Source of the DNA: Oscillospiraceae bacterium
GTDB lineage: Bacteria > Bacillota_A > Clostridia > Oscillospirales > Ruminococcaceae
DNA: 64,000 bases
Direction: 5' to 3'
Assembly (NCBI GenBank): GCA_004558145.1
Contig: SFDQ01000008.1
Coordinates: forward strand, 21,652-85,651
Shown here: piece after piece, positions 36,601 to 44,950 of the stretch
How the letters are laid out: every line of letters starts with the position of its first letter
Numbering within the stretch: position 1 is the first letter of the stretch
Program-made: the position numbers and the translations under genes
Notes under the pieces: model-generated
The model's input: the letters and a program-made list of their open reading frames with translations, nothing else
Told to the model about the DNA's origin: nothing
The model's database searches: none

Positions 36601-36674
36601 GGACGAAAAATGAAAAAATGGCACACTGATCCTGTGGATCAATGTGCCATTTCCGGTATTCTGATTTTTCGTCC
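36601..36674. promoter_or_regulatory. Nested 74-bp palindrome in the leader of the gene at 36206
   Basis: The outer arms GGACGAAAAAT (36601-36611) and ATTTTTCGTCC (36664-36674) match perfectly. They enclose a 17-pair hairpin AAATGGCACACTGATCC / GGATCAATGTGCCATTT (36616-36652, one mismatch). It lies just before the ribosome-binding site, so it could be a leader RNA switch or a small mobile remnant. Confidence 0.8.
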
Positions 36675-36695
36675 CCGAACGGGGGCCTACGCCTA

Positions 36696-36725
36696 ATTAT
36701 ATCACACCGGGGCGGAGCGCGTCAA
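36696..36725 (-). promoter_or_regulatory. Promoter for the gene at 36206
   Basis: On the minus strand TTGACG (36720-36725), 18 bases, TATAAT (36696-36701) with TG before it. Confidence 0.75.
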
Positions 36726-36746
36726 CGAAAATCGGAGCGCGGCCCT

Positions 36747-37301
36747 TCACGGCGCGCGAAAACACCCCGGCTCGTGGGCGTTGATGACCCCCGCCGCCTG
36801 CAGGTAGGCGTAGACCACCGTGGTGCCCACGAAGGACATGCCCCGGCGCTTGAGGTCCCGGGAAATTTCATCCGAAAGGGGCGAGGAGGCGGGGCCGTAT
36901 TCGATGAGAGGCTCGCCCTGCGTCCAGTGCCAGAGCCAGGCGTCGAAGCTGCCCCATTCCCTTTGAATGTCCAGGAACACCGCCGCGTTTTTCACCGCCG
37001 CCTTGATCTTGCGCCGGTTGCGGATGATGGCGGCGTTTTGGGCCAGCTCTTCCAGCTTTGCCTCGTCGAAGGCCGCCACCCGCTCGGGATAAAACCCCTC
37101 GAAGGCCTGCCGGAAGGCGGGGCGCTTGTTCAGCACGCACTCCCAGGAAAGCCCCGCCTGAAAAGTCTCCAAAATCAGCAGCTCGAACAGCGCCCGGTCG
37201 TCGTGCAAAGGCACGCCCCACTCGCCGTCGTGGTAGGCGATGTAGGCCGGGTTCTTCGGGTTCGCCCAGCGGCAGCGGGGCTTGCCGTCGGTCCATTCCA
37301 T
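36747..37301 (-). CDS. tag: 3-methyladenine DNA glycosylase I
   Basis: A 184-residue TAG family protein. The zinc ligands are visible: CRWA near residue 10, YHDGEWG (His ~24) and NAHEPGCF at the C terminus. The base-binding helix is FELLILETFQAGLSWECVLNKR with the conserved Glu. It excises 3-methyladenine from alkylated DNA. It lies near ogt, a second alkylation repair gene. AGGAGG lies in front of the ATG. Confidence 0.95.
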   Translation of the reverse strand: MEWTDGKPRCRWANPKNPAYIAYHDGEWGVPLHDDRALFELLILETFQAGLSWECVLNKRPAFRQAFEGFYPERVAAFDEAKLEELAQNAAIIRNRRKIKAAVKNAAVFLDIQREWGSFDAWLWHWTQGEPLIEYGPASSPLSDEISRDLKRRGMSFVGTTVVYAYLQAAGVINAHEPGCFRAP

Positions 37302-37370
37302 GGCGTTTCCTCCTTGTGTGATGGTGTTTCCTAAAAGTATAGAAATAACAAAATACTCCCGACGTATAAA

Positions 37371-37871
37371 TCAGGGGCGGAAGGAGATGCCCTCCAGCTT
37401 CAGCAGGTATATCTTGTTCTCCAGCCCGCCGCCGTAGCCGGTGAGGCGGCCGTCCGCGCCCAACACCCGGTGGCAGGGCAGGAAGAGGGAGATGGGGTTG
37501 CGCCCCACCGCGCCGCCCACTGCCCGGGCGCTCATCTTCGGGATGCCCATTTCCGCCGCGATGTCTGCGGCCAGCGCGCCGTAGCTGGTGGCCGTGCCCC
37601 AGGGCACCTGCGCCAGCCGCCGCCACACCTCCTGCTGAAAGGGGGTGCCTTCCGCCGCCAGGGGCGGGGTGGGGCCGGGGTCCCGGCCGGAAAAGTAGAT
37701 TTCAAGCCAGGCCTTCGCCGCGGCCAGCACCGGGTCGTCCGCTTCCCGGGGCGGCTGCGGGGGCAGCTCAGGGGGGAAGCGCCCGCTCACGAACCAGCAC
37801 CCGGTGAGGGCGCCGCCCTGGGCCGTGAGCCAGAGGGGGCCCACCGGGCTTTCCAGCAAAAGGCCGCTCAC
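37371..37871 (-). CDS. ogt: Methylated-DNA-[protein]-cysteine methyltransferase
   Basis: 166 residues from GTG 37869-37871, which overlaps the stop of the HAD gene (GTGA). This start gives the normal N terminus (SGLLLESPVGPLWLTAQGGALTG), while the longer frame is an overlap artefact. The active-site motif PCHRV is present, preceded by AVGGAVGRNPISLFL. WGTATSYGALA and GIPKMSARAVGG are also family blocks. It removes O6-alkyl groups from guanine in a suicide reaction. It is coupled to the HAD gene. Confidence 0.92.
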   Translation of the reverse strand: MSGLLLESPVGPLWLTAQGGALTGCWFVSGRFPPELPPQPPREADDPVLAAAKAWLEIYFSGRDPGPTPPLAAEGTPFQQEVWRRLAQVPWGTATSYGALAADIAAEMGIPKMSARAVGGAVGRNPISLFLPCHRVLGADGRLTGYGGGLENKIYLLKLEGISFRP

Positions 37872-38584
37872 CCTTCGCCGCCGCAGGCCTCGGCCCGCGC
37901 CTCCCGGTCCGGGGTATGTACGCCCTCCGCTTCGCCCAGGATGTAGCGGGCGAGGTCGGCGGGGGTGGCGGCCAGGGCTTCGGCCCCCGCCGCCGTCAGT
38001 TCCTCCTTTGTGCGGAAGCCCCACAGCACCCCCGCGCCGGGCAGGCCCGCGTTGTGGGCGGTGTGGATGTCCACGTCGCTGTCCCCCACGAAGAGGGTGC
38101 GGCTCTCGTCCGCGCCCATCCGCGCCAGCAGATGGTGCAGGGCCGTGGGGTCGGGCTTGGTGGGCACACCGGGCACCGCCCCCTGCACGAATTCAAACCG
38201 GCCGGGGAAGTAGTGCTCCATCACTCCCTGGGCCAGGGTGTGCTCCTTGTTGGTGAGCACCCCGTACCGCACCCCCGCCGCCGAGAGCGCCTCCAGCATC
38301 GCCTCGATGCCGGGGTAGGGGGCGGTGGTGTCCTCCTTGTGGGCGGCGTAGCGGGCGCTGAACTGGGCCAGCACCTCTTTCTGGCTGGCCTCGTCCCGGG
38401 CCGTTTCGGGCGCGAACCGCTGGCACAGCTTCGGGATGCCGTTGCCCACAAAATAGCGGTATTCGTCCAGGGTATGCTCCGGCCAGCCGTGGGCGCGGCA
38501 GACATAGTTGGCCGCGTCCGCCAGGTCCCGGATCGTGTTCAGCAGGGTGCCGTCCAGATCGAACACCACAGTATCGTAACGCAT
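37868..38584 (-). CDS. HAD-family hydrolase, phosphoglycolate phosphatase-like
   Basis: 238 residues. HAD motif I is VVFDLDGTLLNTIRDLADA, motif II lies around GVLTNKEHTLAQG (Thr/Ser position), the motif III Lys is in PTKPDPTALHHLL, and motif IV is FVGDSDVDIHTAHNAG. The cap domain is helical (residues ~17-90), as in Gph/PGP enzymes. The likely substrate is a small phosphate ester such as 2-phosphoglycolate, but the exact one cannot be read from the sequence. It is translationally coupled to ogt. Confidence 0.88.
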   Translation of the reverse strand: MRYDTVVFDLDGTLLNTIRDLADAANYVCRAHGWPEHTLDEYRYFVGNGIPKLCQRFAPETARDEASQKEVLAQFSARYAAHKEDTTAPYPGIEAMLEALSAAGVRYGVLTNKEHTLAQGVMEHYFPGRFEFVQGAVPGVPTKPDPTALHHLLARMGADESRTLFVGDSDVDIHTAHNAGLPGAGVLWGFRTKEELTAAGAEALAATPADLARYILGEAEGVHTPDREARAEACGGEG

Positions 38585-38605
38585 GGTTTTGACTTCCTTC
38601 TTTCT

Positions 38606-40006
38606 TCAGGGTACAAGTTTCAGCCGCACTGCCCGGGCGTATTTCACCGCCCGCGCCTTCACCCGTGCGCGGCAGGGCAGGCGGGCGATGAGGTCGCACC
38701 GGCCCACCGACTCCGAAAAGGGGGTCTGGCGGCAGGTGAGGGAAAAATCCGCCGTGAGCAGATAGACTGTGTGCCGGGTGTAGCCCCGGGTGTATTGAAC
38801 GGCCAGCGTGCCGCCGGGGGTCTGCCAGACGCCTTCGGTGACCCAGGCCTCCAGCCCCGCCAGCAGCAGCCCCAGGCAGAGCAGCAGCGGCAGCGCCAGC
38901 AGCGAGGTGAGCCGGGGCATCTTCCAGAGGCTCACCCCCATCAGCGCGCCGAAAAAGGCGAAGGCCGCGCCGCCCTTCCAGAGGAACAGCGGCAGGCTGC
39001 GCCCGGCCAGCACTTCCGGCGAGTAGGGCGGAGGGGTGAACTGAGGCACCAGCGCCTGCACCAGGGCTTCCGCCCCCGGCTTATATACCAGCACCGGGAT
39101 GTCGCCGCCCCGGTAGCTGCCGGCGCTCAGATACACCGCCCGGCGGCCCAGCAGCCGCCCCGCGGGGGACAGGCGCACGTCGCAGGCGCTGATGGCGGGC
39201 ACGGCGATGCGCCGCTCGCTGTGGTTCACGTGGCCGCCCTTGGCCAGGATGACCCCGCCGCTGCGGCACACCTTGAACCCGGAGGTGGACAACAGCGACC
39301 AGAACAGCGCCACCCCCCACAAGGCGAACACCAGCGTGACCAGCCAGGCCACGCCGGCGGGCAGCACCAGCTCCAGCAGTTTTTCCACCTGGGCCAGCTG
39401 CCCCAGGGCCAGGTCGTTCAGTTTCTGCTCCAGCCCCGCGCCCAGGATGCGCCGGGTCTGCCGCAGGCTCACCAGCACCAGGGCCGCCGTGGCGGCGATG
39501 TTGGCGCTGAGCATGGTCAGCCGCACCCGCTCGGCGCGGGTGGGGGCGAAGAGCACCGCCTCGGAGTTCACCGGCAGCAGCGTTTCCGCCAGGGCCGCCG
39601 CCTGCCGCCGGGGCAGGTAGAAGGTGGCCTTGTTCCGCCCGCGGCCCCGGGCCATGTACACCGTCACCCGGCTGCCCCCCGCAAGGCGCAGCCACAGGGG
39701 CCGGTCCTGCTCCAGCACCGCGATGTCCCGGCGGGCAAAGCTGGCCCGGCGGCGCACCAGGATGCCCATGTCCAGCACCAGCGCCTTGTCGGTGAGGGCA
39801 AAGCCCACCCGCCGCCACAGCACCGCCCCCAGCGCCGCCATGGCGATGAGGATGACCGCGTCCTGCCGCAGCGCCCGGTAGAGGCTCTCCAAGTCGAAGT
39901 TCAGCAGGGCCTGTATCATCGGCACCAGACACAAAATCAGACCGTAGCGTATAATTTTTAAGATATATACAATATGGAAATGCCCTTTCAGGCGAATATC
40001 CTCCAT
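38606..40006 (-). CDS. PH-domain membrane protein, YdbT-like
   Basis: 466 residues with about six hydrophobic segments. There are two or three bacterial PH (bPH2) repeats: the first around GFALTDKALVLDMGILVRRR and IAVLEQDRPLWLRLAGGSRV, another around GFKVCRSGGVILAKGGHVNH. This two-membrane-span plus PH layout is that of YdbT of Bacillus, whose partner YdbS is a smaller PH protein, as in the next gene. The role of the pair is unclear; YdbST has been linked to amylocin and other toxin resistance. The stop of the upstream partner is at 40008, so the two are coupled. Confidence 0.75.
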   Translation of the reverse strand: MEDIRLKGHFHIVYILKIIRYGLILCLVPMIQALLNFDLESLYRALRQDAVILIAMAALGAVLWRRVGFALTDKALVLDMGILVRRRASFARRDIAVLEQDRPLWLRLAGGSRVTVYMARGRGRNKATFYLPRRQAAALAETLLPVNSEAVLFAPTRAERVRLTMLSANIAATAALVLVSLRQTRRILGAGLEQKLNDLALGQLAQVEKLLELVLPAGVAWLVTLVFALWGVALFWSLLSTSGFKVCRSGGVILAKGGHVNHSERRIAVPAISACDVRLSPAGRLLGRRAVYLSAGSYRGGDIPVLVYKPGAEALVQALVPQFTPPPYSPEVLAGRSLPLFLWKGGAAFAFFGALMGVSLWKMPRLTSLLALPLLLCLGLLLAGLEAWVTEGVWQTPGGTLAVQYTRGYTRHTVYLLTADFSLTCRQTPFSESVGRCDLIARLPCRARVKARAVKYARAVRLKLVP

Positions 40007-40007
40007 G

Positions 40008-40415
40008 TCAGCCTCCTTGCAGGTAGGAAAGCAGGCCGTCGGCGTCGGCGTCGGAGATGCCGGGCAGCACCACCAGCGCGCCGCTGGTGGCCAGCACCAG
40101 CACGCAGCAGCGGCACAGGCGCAAAAGGGGAGTGGAGAACCGGGCCGAGGCGCTGACCCAGCGGGTGGGCAGGCGGCGGCTGGTCTTGAACAGAAGGCCG
40201 CTGCTCATGCGCACCTCGCCCAGGGTGACGCTGCCCTCAAAGCTCTCGCAGCGGGCGGGCAGCCAGCCGAGGCACAGCCCCAGCCAGAAGGCGGCGAACA
40301 CGAGCCCCGCGCCGATGCTCTGCCAGAAGATGAAGGGGGCGGCGGCAGCGCCCAGGGCCAGGGCCCACAGGCAGACCACCGCAACGCCTTTTTTGTCCAG
40401 CTTGAAACGCACCAT
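40008..40415 (-). CDS. PH-domain membrane protein, YdbS-like
   Basis: 135 residues. Two hydrophobic segments (GVAVVCLWALALGAAAAPFI and AGLVFAAFWLGLCLGW) are followed by a PH-like domain with FEGSVTLGEVRMSSGLLFKT and a C-terminal LATSGALVVLPGISDADA. It lies immediately upstream of the YdbT-like gene and probably forms a membrane complex with it. AGGAGG lies before the ATG. Confidence 0.7.
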   Translation of the reverse strand: MVRFKLDKKGVAVVCLWALALGAAAAPFIFWQSIGAGLVFAAFWLGLCLGWLPARCESFEGSVTLGEVRMSSGLLFKTSRRLPTRWVSASARFSTPLLRLCRCCVLVLATSGALVVLPGISDADADGLLSYLQGG

Positions 40416-40541
40416 GGCCCATCGCCTCCTTTCAAAACAGCGGGCAGAGGGAACTCTGCCCCAATTATACCTGATTATACTTGATTGCGTCCCGAAAAGA
40501 AAGGGGAAGGGGGAGTGGGTTCTGTTTTGGACAGAATTGTG

Positions 40542-40667
40542 GTATAATAGCCGCTAAACGGCTGTTATACATTTTATGCGCAGCGCCTCGCCGTTCCGGC
40601 TGACGCCGGCCCGGCAACCGGCTTTTGATGCGCAATGATACCATTTCGCTGACGCTCCATGGTATAA
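40542..40667 (+). promoter_or_regulatory. Two promoters and alternative hairpins ahead of uppP
   Basis: TGGTATAAT occurs twice (-10 boxes at 40542-40547 and 40662-40667). Between them lie a small hairpin AGCCG/CGGCT (40548-40562) and three segments that cannot all pair: CCGGC (40595-40599), GCCGG (40604-40608) and CCGGC (40617-40621), the last followed by TTTT. The layout suits an attenuator or a ~90-nt RNA upstream of uppP. The second -10 lies in a dyad ATACCAT/ATGGTAT. Confidence 0.5.
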
Positions 40668-40723
40668 TACAAAAACAGACAAGGGCGGCCCCGCGGCCCC
40701 CGCAGTGAAAAAGGAGAGAACCG

Positions 40724-41545
40724 ATGGAATACCTGAAGGTCATTTTATACGGCATCATCGAGGGCATCACCGAGTGGCTGCCCATCAGCAGCACCGGCCA
40801 CCTCATTCTGGCGGAGAAGCTGCTGGCGCTGCCCTATTCGGAAGAGTTCATGAGCATGTTCCGGGTGGTCATCCAGCTGGGGGCCATCCTGGCAGTGGTG
40901 GTGCTGTATTTCCCGCGGCTGTGGCCCTTCACCACCGATGCGCGCCACAAGTACCAGCGCCCGGAGGTGTGGCAGCTGTGGTTCAAAATTCTGGTGGCCA
41001 CCCTGCCTGCCATGGTGCTGGGCCTGCTGCTGGACGACTGGCTGGACGCCCACCTTTATAATTATATCACCGTTGCGGCCATGCTCATTCTCTACGGCGT
41101 GTTCTTCATCCTCATCGAGAACCGCCGCCGCCGGCCCACGGTGCGCCGGATGGACCAGCTGACCTACCGCCACGCCCTCATCATCGGCTGCTGGCAGGTG
41201 CTGGCCATGATCCCCGGCACCTCCCGCAGCGGCGCCACCATCGTGGGCGGCCTTCTGCTGGGGCTTGCCCGCCCGGTGGCGGCGGAGTTCACCTTCTTTC
41301 TGGCCATCCCGGTGATGGCCGGGGCCAGCGGCCTGAAGCTGGTGAAGTTCTTGGCCGACGGCGGCACCTTCACCGGCGGCGAGGTGGCGGCGCTGGCGCT
41401 GGGCTGCGCGGTGGCCTTTGTGGTGAGCGTGGCGGCCATCCGTTTTCTGGTCAGCTTTGTGCAAAAGCACAATTTCAAGGTGTTCGGCTGGTACCGCATC
41501 GCCCTGGGCGCGGTGGTGCTGGCGGCCGCCTTTCTGGGATTCTGA
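40724..41545 (+). CDS. uppP: Undecaprenyl-diphosphatase UppP (BacA)
   Basis: A 273-residue polytopic membrane enzyme that recycles C55-PP to C55-P for cell-wall synthesis; overproduction gives bacitracin resistance in other species. The first motif is EGITEWLPISSTGHLILAEK, with the catalytic Glu and Ser-Ser-Thr-Gly-His. The second, GTSRSGATIVGGLLLGLARP, is the conserved P-loop-like region. Seven to eight hydrophobic segments are seen. AAAGGAG precedes the ATG. Confidence 0.96.
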   Translation: MEYLKVILYGIIEGITEWLPISSTGHLILAEKLLALPYSEEFMSMFRVVIQLGAILAVVVLYFPRLWPFTTDARHKYQRPEVWQLWFKILVATLPAMVLGLLLDDWLDAHLYNYITVAAMLILYGVFFILIENRRRRPTVRRMDQLTYRHALIIGCWQVLAMIPGTSRSGATIVGGLLLGLARPVAAEFTFFLAIPVMAGASGLKLVKFLADGGTFTGGEVAALALGCAVAFVVSVAAIRFLVSFVQKHNFKVFGWYRIALGAVVLAAAFLGF

Positions 41546-41572
41546 TTTTTGGTGTAAGGAGTGTAAAACAAG

Positions 41573-42697
41573 ATGGAAAAGGCAAAAGTTTATTACAGCG
41601 ATCTGCGGGCAAAGCCCGGCCTGAACCTGCTGCAGAAACTGCAGCGGCTGGTGCGCGCGGCGGGGCTGGACACCATCGACATGCAGGACAAATTCGTGGC
41701 CATCAAAATTCATTTCGGCGAGCCGGGCAACCTGTCCTACCTGCGGCCCAACTACGCCAAGGCCCTGGCGGACGTCATCAAGGCCCAGGGCGGCCGGCCC
41801 TTCCTCACCGACTGCAACACCCTCTATGTGGGCCGCCGCAAGCACGCGCTGGAGCACATCGAGGCGGCCTATGAGAACGGGTTCACCCCCTTCTCCACCG
41901 GCTGCCAGGTCATCATCGCCGACGGCCTCAAGGGCACCGACGAGGCGCTGGTGCCGGTGGCGGGCGGCGAGTATGTGAAGGAGGCCAAGATCGGCCGGGC
42001 CATCATGGACGCGGACGTGATCATCAGCCTGAACCACTTCAAGGGCCACGAGTGCACCGGCTTTGGCGGCGCCATCAAGAACCTGGGCATGGGCAGCGGC
42101 AGCCGCGCGGGCAAGATGGAGCAGCACTCCTCCGGCAAGCCCCAGGTGGACCAGGAGCTGTGCCGCGGGTGCCACGCCTGCGCCAAGGACTGCGCCCAGG
42201 GCGCCATCTCCTTCAACGAGGCGAACAAGGCCTCCATCGACCATGACAAGTGCGTGGGCTGCGGGCGCTGCCTGGGCCGCTGCAACTTCGACGCCATCTC
42301 CTGCCCCTCCGACGCGGCCAGCAAGCTGCTGAACTACCGCATCGCCGAGTACGCCAAGGCGGTGGTGGACGGCCGGCCCAACTTCCACATCAACCTGGTG
42401 ATGGATGTTTCCCCCAACTGCGACTGCCACTCCGAGAACGACGCGCCCATCATCCCCGATGTGGGCATGTTCGCCTCCTTCGACCCGGTGGCGCTGGACC
42501 AGGCCTGTGCCGACGCCTGCAACAACATGCCCGTTCTGGCCGACAGCCAGCTGGCGGACAATCTGGCCACCCCGGGCTTCTGCGCCTGCGGCGACCACTT
42601 CACCGACAGCGCCCCCGTCACCCACTGGCAGTCCGCCCTGGAGCACGGCGAAAAAATTGGCCTGGGCACCCGGGAGTACGAGCTGGTGAAGGTGTGA
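41573..42697 (+). CDS. DUF362 protein with two [4Fe-4S] clusters
   Basis: 374 residues. The N-terminal DUF362 domain includes FVAIKIHFGEPGNLSYLRP and DADVIISLNHFKGHECTGFG. A ferredoxin insert at ~195-245 has two motifs, CRGCHACAKDC and CVGCGRCLGRC. The C-terminal end has CDCHSENDAPIIPDVGMFAS and CACGDHF, adding further Cys. Members are redox proteins of unknown electron partners in anaerobes. It lies 27 bases after uppP but its function suggests no link. A strong terminator follows. Confidence 0.9.
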   Translation: MEKAKVYYSDLRAKPGLNLLQKLQRLVRAAGLDTIDMQDKFVAIKIHFGEPGNLSYLRPNYAKALADVIKAQGGRPFLTDCNTLYVGRRKHALEHIEAAYENGFTPFSTGCQVIIADGLKGTDEALVPVAGGEYVKEAKIGRAIMDADVIISLNHFKGHECTGFGGAIKNLGMGSGSRAGKMEQHSSGKPQVDQELCRGCHACAKDCAQGAISFNEANKASIDHDKCVGCGRCLGRCNFDAISCPSDAASKLLNYRIAEYAKAVVDGRPNFHINLVMDVSPNCDCHSENDAPIIPDVGMFASFDPVALDQACADACNNMPVLADSQLADNLATPGFCACGDHFTDSAPVTHWQSALEHGEKIGLGTREYELVKV

Positions 42698-42735
42698 ACC
42701 CTAGTATAAAACCGGAATAAATTACAAACAGTATA

Positions 42736-42770
42736 AAAGGCCCCGGAAGGAATCTCCTTCCGGGGCCTTT
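42736..42770. terminator. Bidirectional terminator
   Basis: AAAGGCCCCGGAAGGA / TCCTTCCGGGGCCTTT with a 3-base loop. It separates the converging genes that end at 42697 and 42773. Confidence 0.92.
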
Positions 42771-42772
42771 GT

Positions 42773-43366
42773 TCAGTCTGCTTCCAGATATTTTTCCACC
42801 GCGCAGTGCAGGCGCTCGTAGCAGGCGGGGGTGTACTGGTCGAATTTCTGGGGGTCGCCCGCGTCCGCCAGCAGGGGCAGCTGGCCGGGCAGGTCCCGCA
42901 CCATTGCCCAGGCCTGTTCGTCCACCGCGGGCCAGTTGGCCCAGAACAGGGCCTGCCGCTCCGCGTCCTGCTCCGCCAGCCATGCGCTCAGATGGGCGGT
43001 CATGGCGTCGATGGAGCTGTCCCGGGCGCTGGCCTCGGCCCAGTTCAGCAGGTCGGCGGCGGCGATGGCCGTTTTCAGGCTCACCCCCGCCTCGCCCTCG
43101 CCAAAGGCCACGCAGCCTTCCAGCGCCGCCGTCAGGGCCTCGGGGTCCTGCACCGGCCGGGCCTCGGGCCGGCCCGCCGCCTCCTGCGCCTGAGAATCCT
43201 CCCCGGAGGCCGCGGGCAGCTCACCGGCCCCCGCCGAGGCGGCAGGGGTGGGCAGCGGCGCGGCGGAAGGCCCGGGCGTCGCCCCCGCCGAGGGCGCGGC
43301 CCCCGGCACCGTGCAGGCCGCCAGCATCAGAAAGGCCGCGCAGACCATCAGCCAAAGTTGTCTCAT
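42773..43366 (-). CDS. Alanine-rich lipoprotein
   Basis: 197 residues. The signal peptide MRQLWLMVCAAFLMLAAC has the acylated Cys at residue 18. It is followed by an Ala/Pro/Ser-rich linker to ~70, then a mostly helical domain (SIDAMTAHLSAWLAEQDAER, FDQYTPACYERLHCAVEKYL) with two Cys. No family was recognised. GGGAGGAGG precedes the ATG. The small membrane protein gene upstream shares its strand, so the pair is likely an operon. Confidence 0.7.
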   Translation of the reverse strand: MRQLWLMVCAAFLMLAACTVPGAAPSAGATPGPSAAPLPTPAASAGAGELPAASGEDSQAQEAAGRPEARPVQDPEALTAALEGCVAFGEGEAGVSLKTAIAAADLLNWAEASARDSSIDAMTAHLSAWLAEQDAERQALFWANWPAVDEQAWAMVRDLPGQLPLLADAGDPQKFDQYTPACYERLHCAVEKYLEAD

Positions 43367-43400
43367 CTCACTGCCTCCTCCCGCGCAGTTCTTCCGCAGT

Positions 43401-43511
43401 TTAGTCTATCGTTAGTATATGGCGGATGAGCCGGAAAATACACACGCCCACCGCGGCAAATCCCACCGCGAGCCCAAGGGCCGCCCAGCCGGAATGCTTT
43501 TTCTTGTCCAT
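43401..43511 (-). CDS. Small membrane protein (36 residues)
   Basis: MDKKKHSGWAALGLAVGFA continues into AVGVCIFRLIRHILTID: a Lys-rich start, one 18-20-residue hydrophobic helix and a basic end. GGGAGG lies 8 bases before the ATG, the best type of ribosome-binding site in this window, and the frame stays open to a TAA. It is too short for family assignment but is probably a real small protein co-transcribed with the lipoprotein gene 35 bases downstream. Confidence 0.65.
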   Translation of the reverse strand: MDKKKHSGWAALGLAVGFAAVGVCIFRLIRHILTID

Positions 43512-43548
43512 TGCAAAAACCTCCCTGTTCCCGGTCCCGCCCCCGCCG

Positions 43549-43577
43549 TTGACGGCACAGCGGGCGGGCCGTATAAT
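43549..43577 (+). promoter_or_regulatory. Promoter for the aminopeptidase operon
   Basis: TTGACG (43549-43554), 17 bases, TATAAT (43572-43577). Confidence 0.8.
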
Positions 43578-43657
43578 GAAAGAAAAAATCGGAGCGGCGC
43601 GGTGCCAGAAGACGAGAGCGCCGCCGCCCCCGCCAAAAAACGAGGTGCTTACACTCT

Positions 43658-44950
43658 ATGAACGATTCAACCCTGCTGTTTGACTTCATTCGCCGCAGCC
43701 CCAGCCCCTGGCACGCGGTGAAAACCGCCGCCGAGGCCCTGGAAAAGGCCGGCTACACCCGCCTGGAAGAGCGGGAGAGCTGGACGCTCGCCCCCGGCGG
43801 GAAATACTACACCACCCGGGAGGGCTCCAGCCTCATCGCGTGGCGGCAGCCCGCCGCCCCCGCCGCCGGCTGGCGCATCGCCGCCGCCCACTCCGACAGC
43901 CCCGCCTACCGGGTGAAGGGCGCGGCGGTGAAGAGCGGCTGCACCATGCTGCTCACCGAGGGCTACGGCGGCATGATCCGCGCCTCCTGGCTGGACCGGC
44001 CTCTGGGCCTTGCCGGCCGGGTACTGGTGCGCACCGCCGCCGGGGTGGAGGCCCGCCTCATCGCCCCCGACCGGGATCTTGCGGTGATGCCTCACCCGGC
44101 CATCCATCTGGACCGGGGCCTCAACGACGGCCACAAATACGACCCCAAGGCGGACATGCAGGCCCTCTTTGCCCCCAGCGACAAGACGGCGGACTACGAG
44201 GCGCTGCTGGCCGCCGAGGCGGGCTGCGCCGTGGAGGACATTCTGGGCGCGGACATCCTGCTCTACTGCCGCCAGGAGGGCACCACCGCCGGCGCGGAAG
44301 GTGAGCTCATCCTCTGCCCCCGGCTGGACGATTTGGCCTGCGCCTGGGCCACCCTCCAGGGCTTTTTGGAAGCGCCCGCCTCCGACGAGGGCGCGGTGTG
44401 GTGCCTGTTCGATAACGAGGAGGTGGGCAGCGGAACCCGGCAGGGGGCCCTGGGCACCTTTTTGCCCGACGTGCTGGCCGCCGCCGGCGAGGCCCTGGGC
44501 GAGACGGAAGACCAGCGCCGGCAGGGCATCGCCAAGAGCCTTGCCCTCAGCGCCGACAACGGCCACGCCATCCACCCGAACTTCGCGTCCTACGCCGACG
44601 GGGACTTCCCGGTGCGGCTGGGGGGCGGCGTGGTGCTGAAGTTCAACGCCAACCAGAAATACACCACCACCGGCCTCACCGCCGCCCTGTTCAAGGCTGT
44701 GTGCGAGGGCGCGGGCGTGCCGGTGCAGACCTACTATAACCGCCCGGACATGCCCGGCGGCAGCACCCTGGGCAACCTCCTGGGCACCCGGGTGCCCCTG
44801 CCCATGGCGGACATCGGCCTGCCCCAGCTGGCCATGCACTCCTGCGTGGAGACCGCCGCGGCCTCCGACGTGGCCGCCCTGCACAAGGCCTGCGCCGCGT
44901 GGTACGCGGCAAAGCTGACCCCGGCGGAAAACGGCTGGGCCATCGGCTGA
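43658..44950 (+). CDS. apeB: M18-family aminopeptidase
   Basis: A 430-residue zinc aminopeptidase of the aspartyl aminopeptidase (DNPEP) group. Metal and catalytic residues are visible in order: AAHSDSPAYRVKG (His), DDLACAWA, CLFDNEEVGSGTRQG (Glu-Glu), SADNGHAIHPNF and MHSCVETAAASDV (late His). It removes N-terminal, preferably acidic, residues from peptides in the cytoplasm. The start ATG at 43658 has a moderate GAGGTG upstream. The stop TGA overlaps the next gene's ATG by one base, so the two are coupled. Confidence 0.95.
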   Translation: MNDSTLLFDFIRRSPSPWHAVKTAAEALEKAGYTRLEERESWTLAPGGKYYTTREGSSLIAWRQPAAPAAGWRIAAAHSDSPAYRVKGAAVKSGCTMLLTEGYGGMIRASWLDRPLGLAGRVLVRTAAGVEARLIAPDRDLAVMPHPAIHLDRGLNDGHKYDPKADMQALFAPSDKTADYEALLAAEAGCAVEDILGADILLYCRQEGTTAGAEGELILCPRLDDLACAWATLQGFLEAPASDEGAVWCLFDNEEVGSGTRQGALGTFLPDVLAAAGEALGETEDQRRQGIAKSLALSADNGHAIHPNFASYADGDFPVRLGGGVVLKFNANQKYTTTGLTAALFKAVCEGAGVPVQTYYNRPDMPGGSTLGNLLGTRVPLPMADIGLPQLAMHSCVETAAASDVAALHKACAAWYAAKLTPAENGWAIG

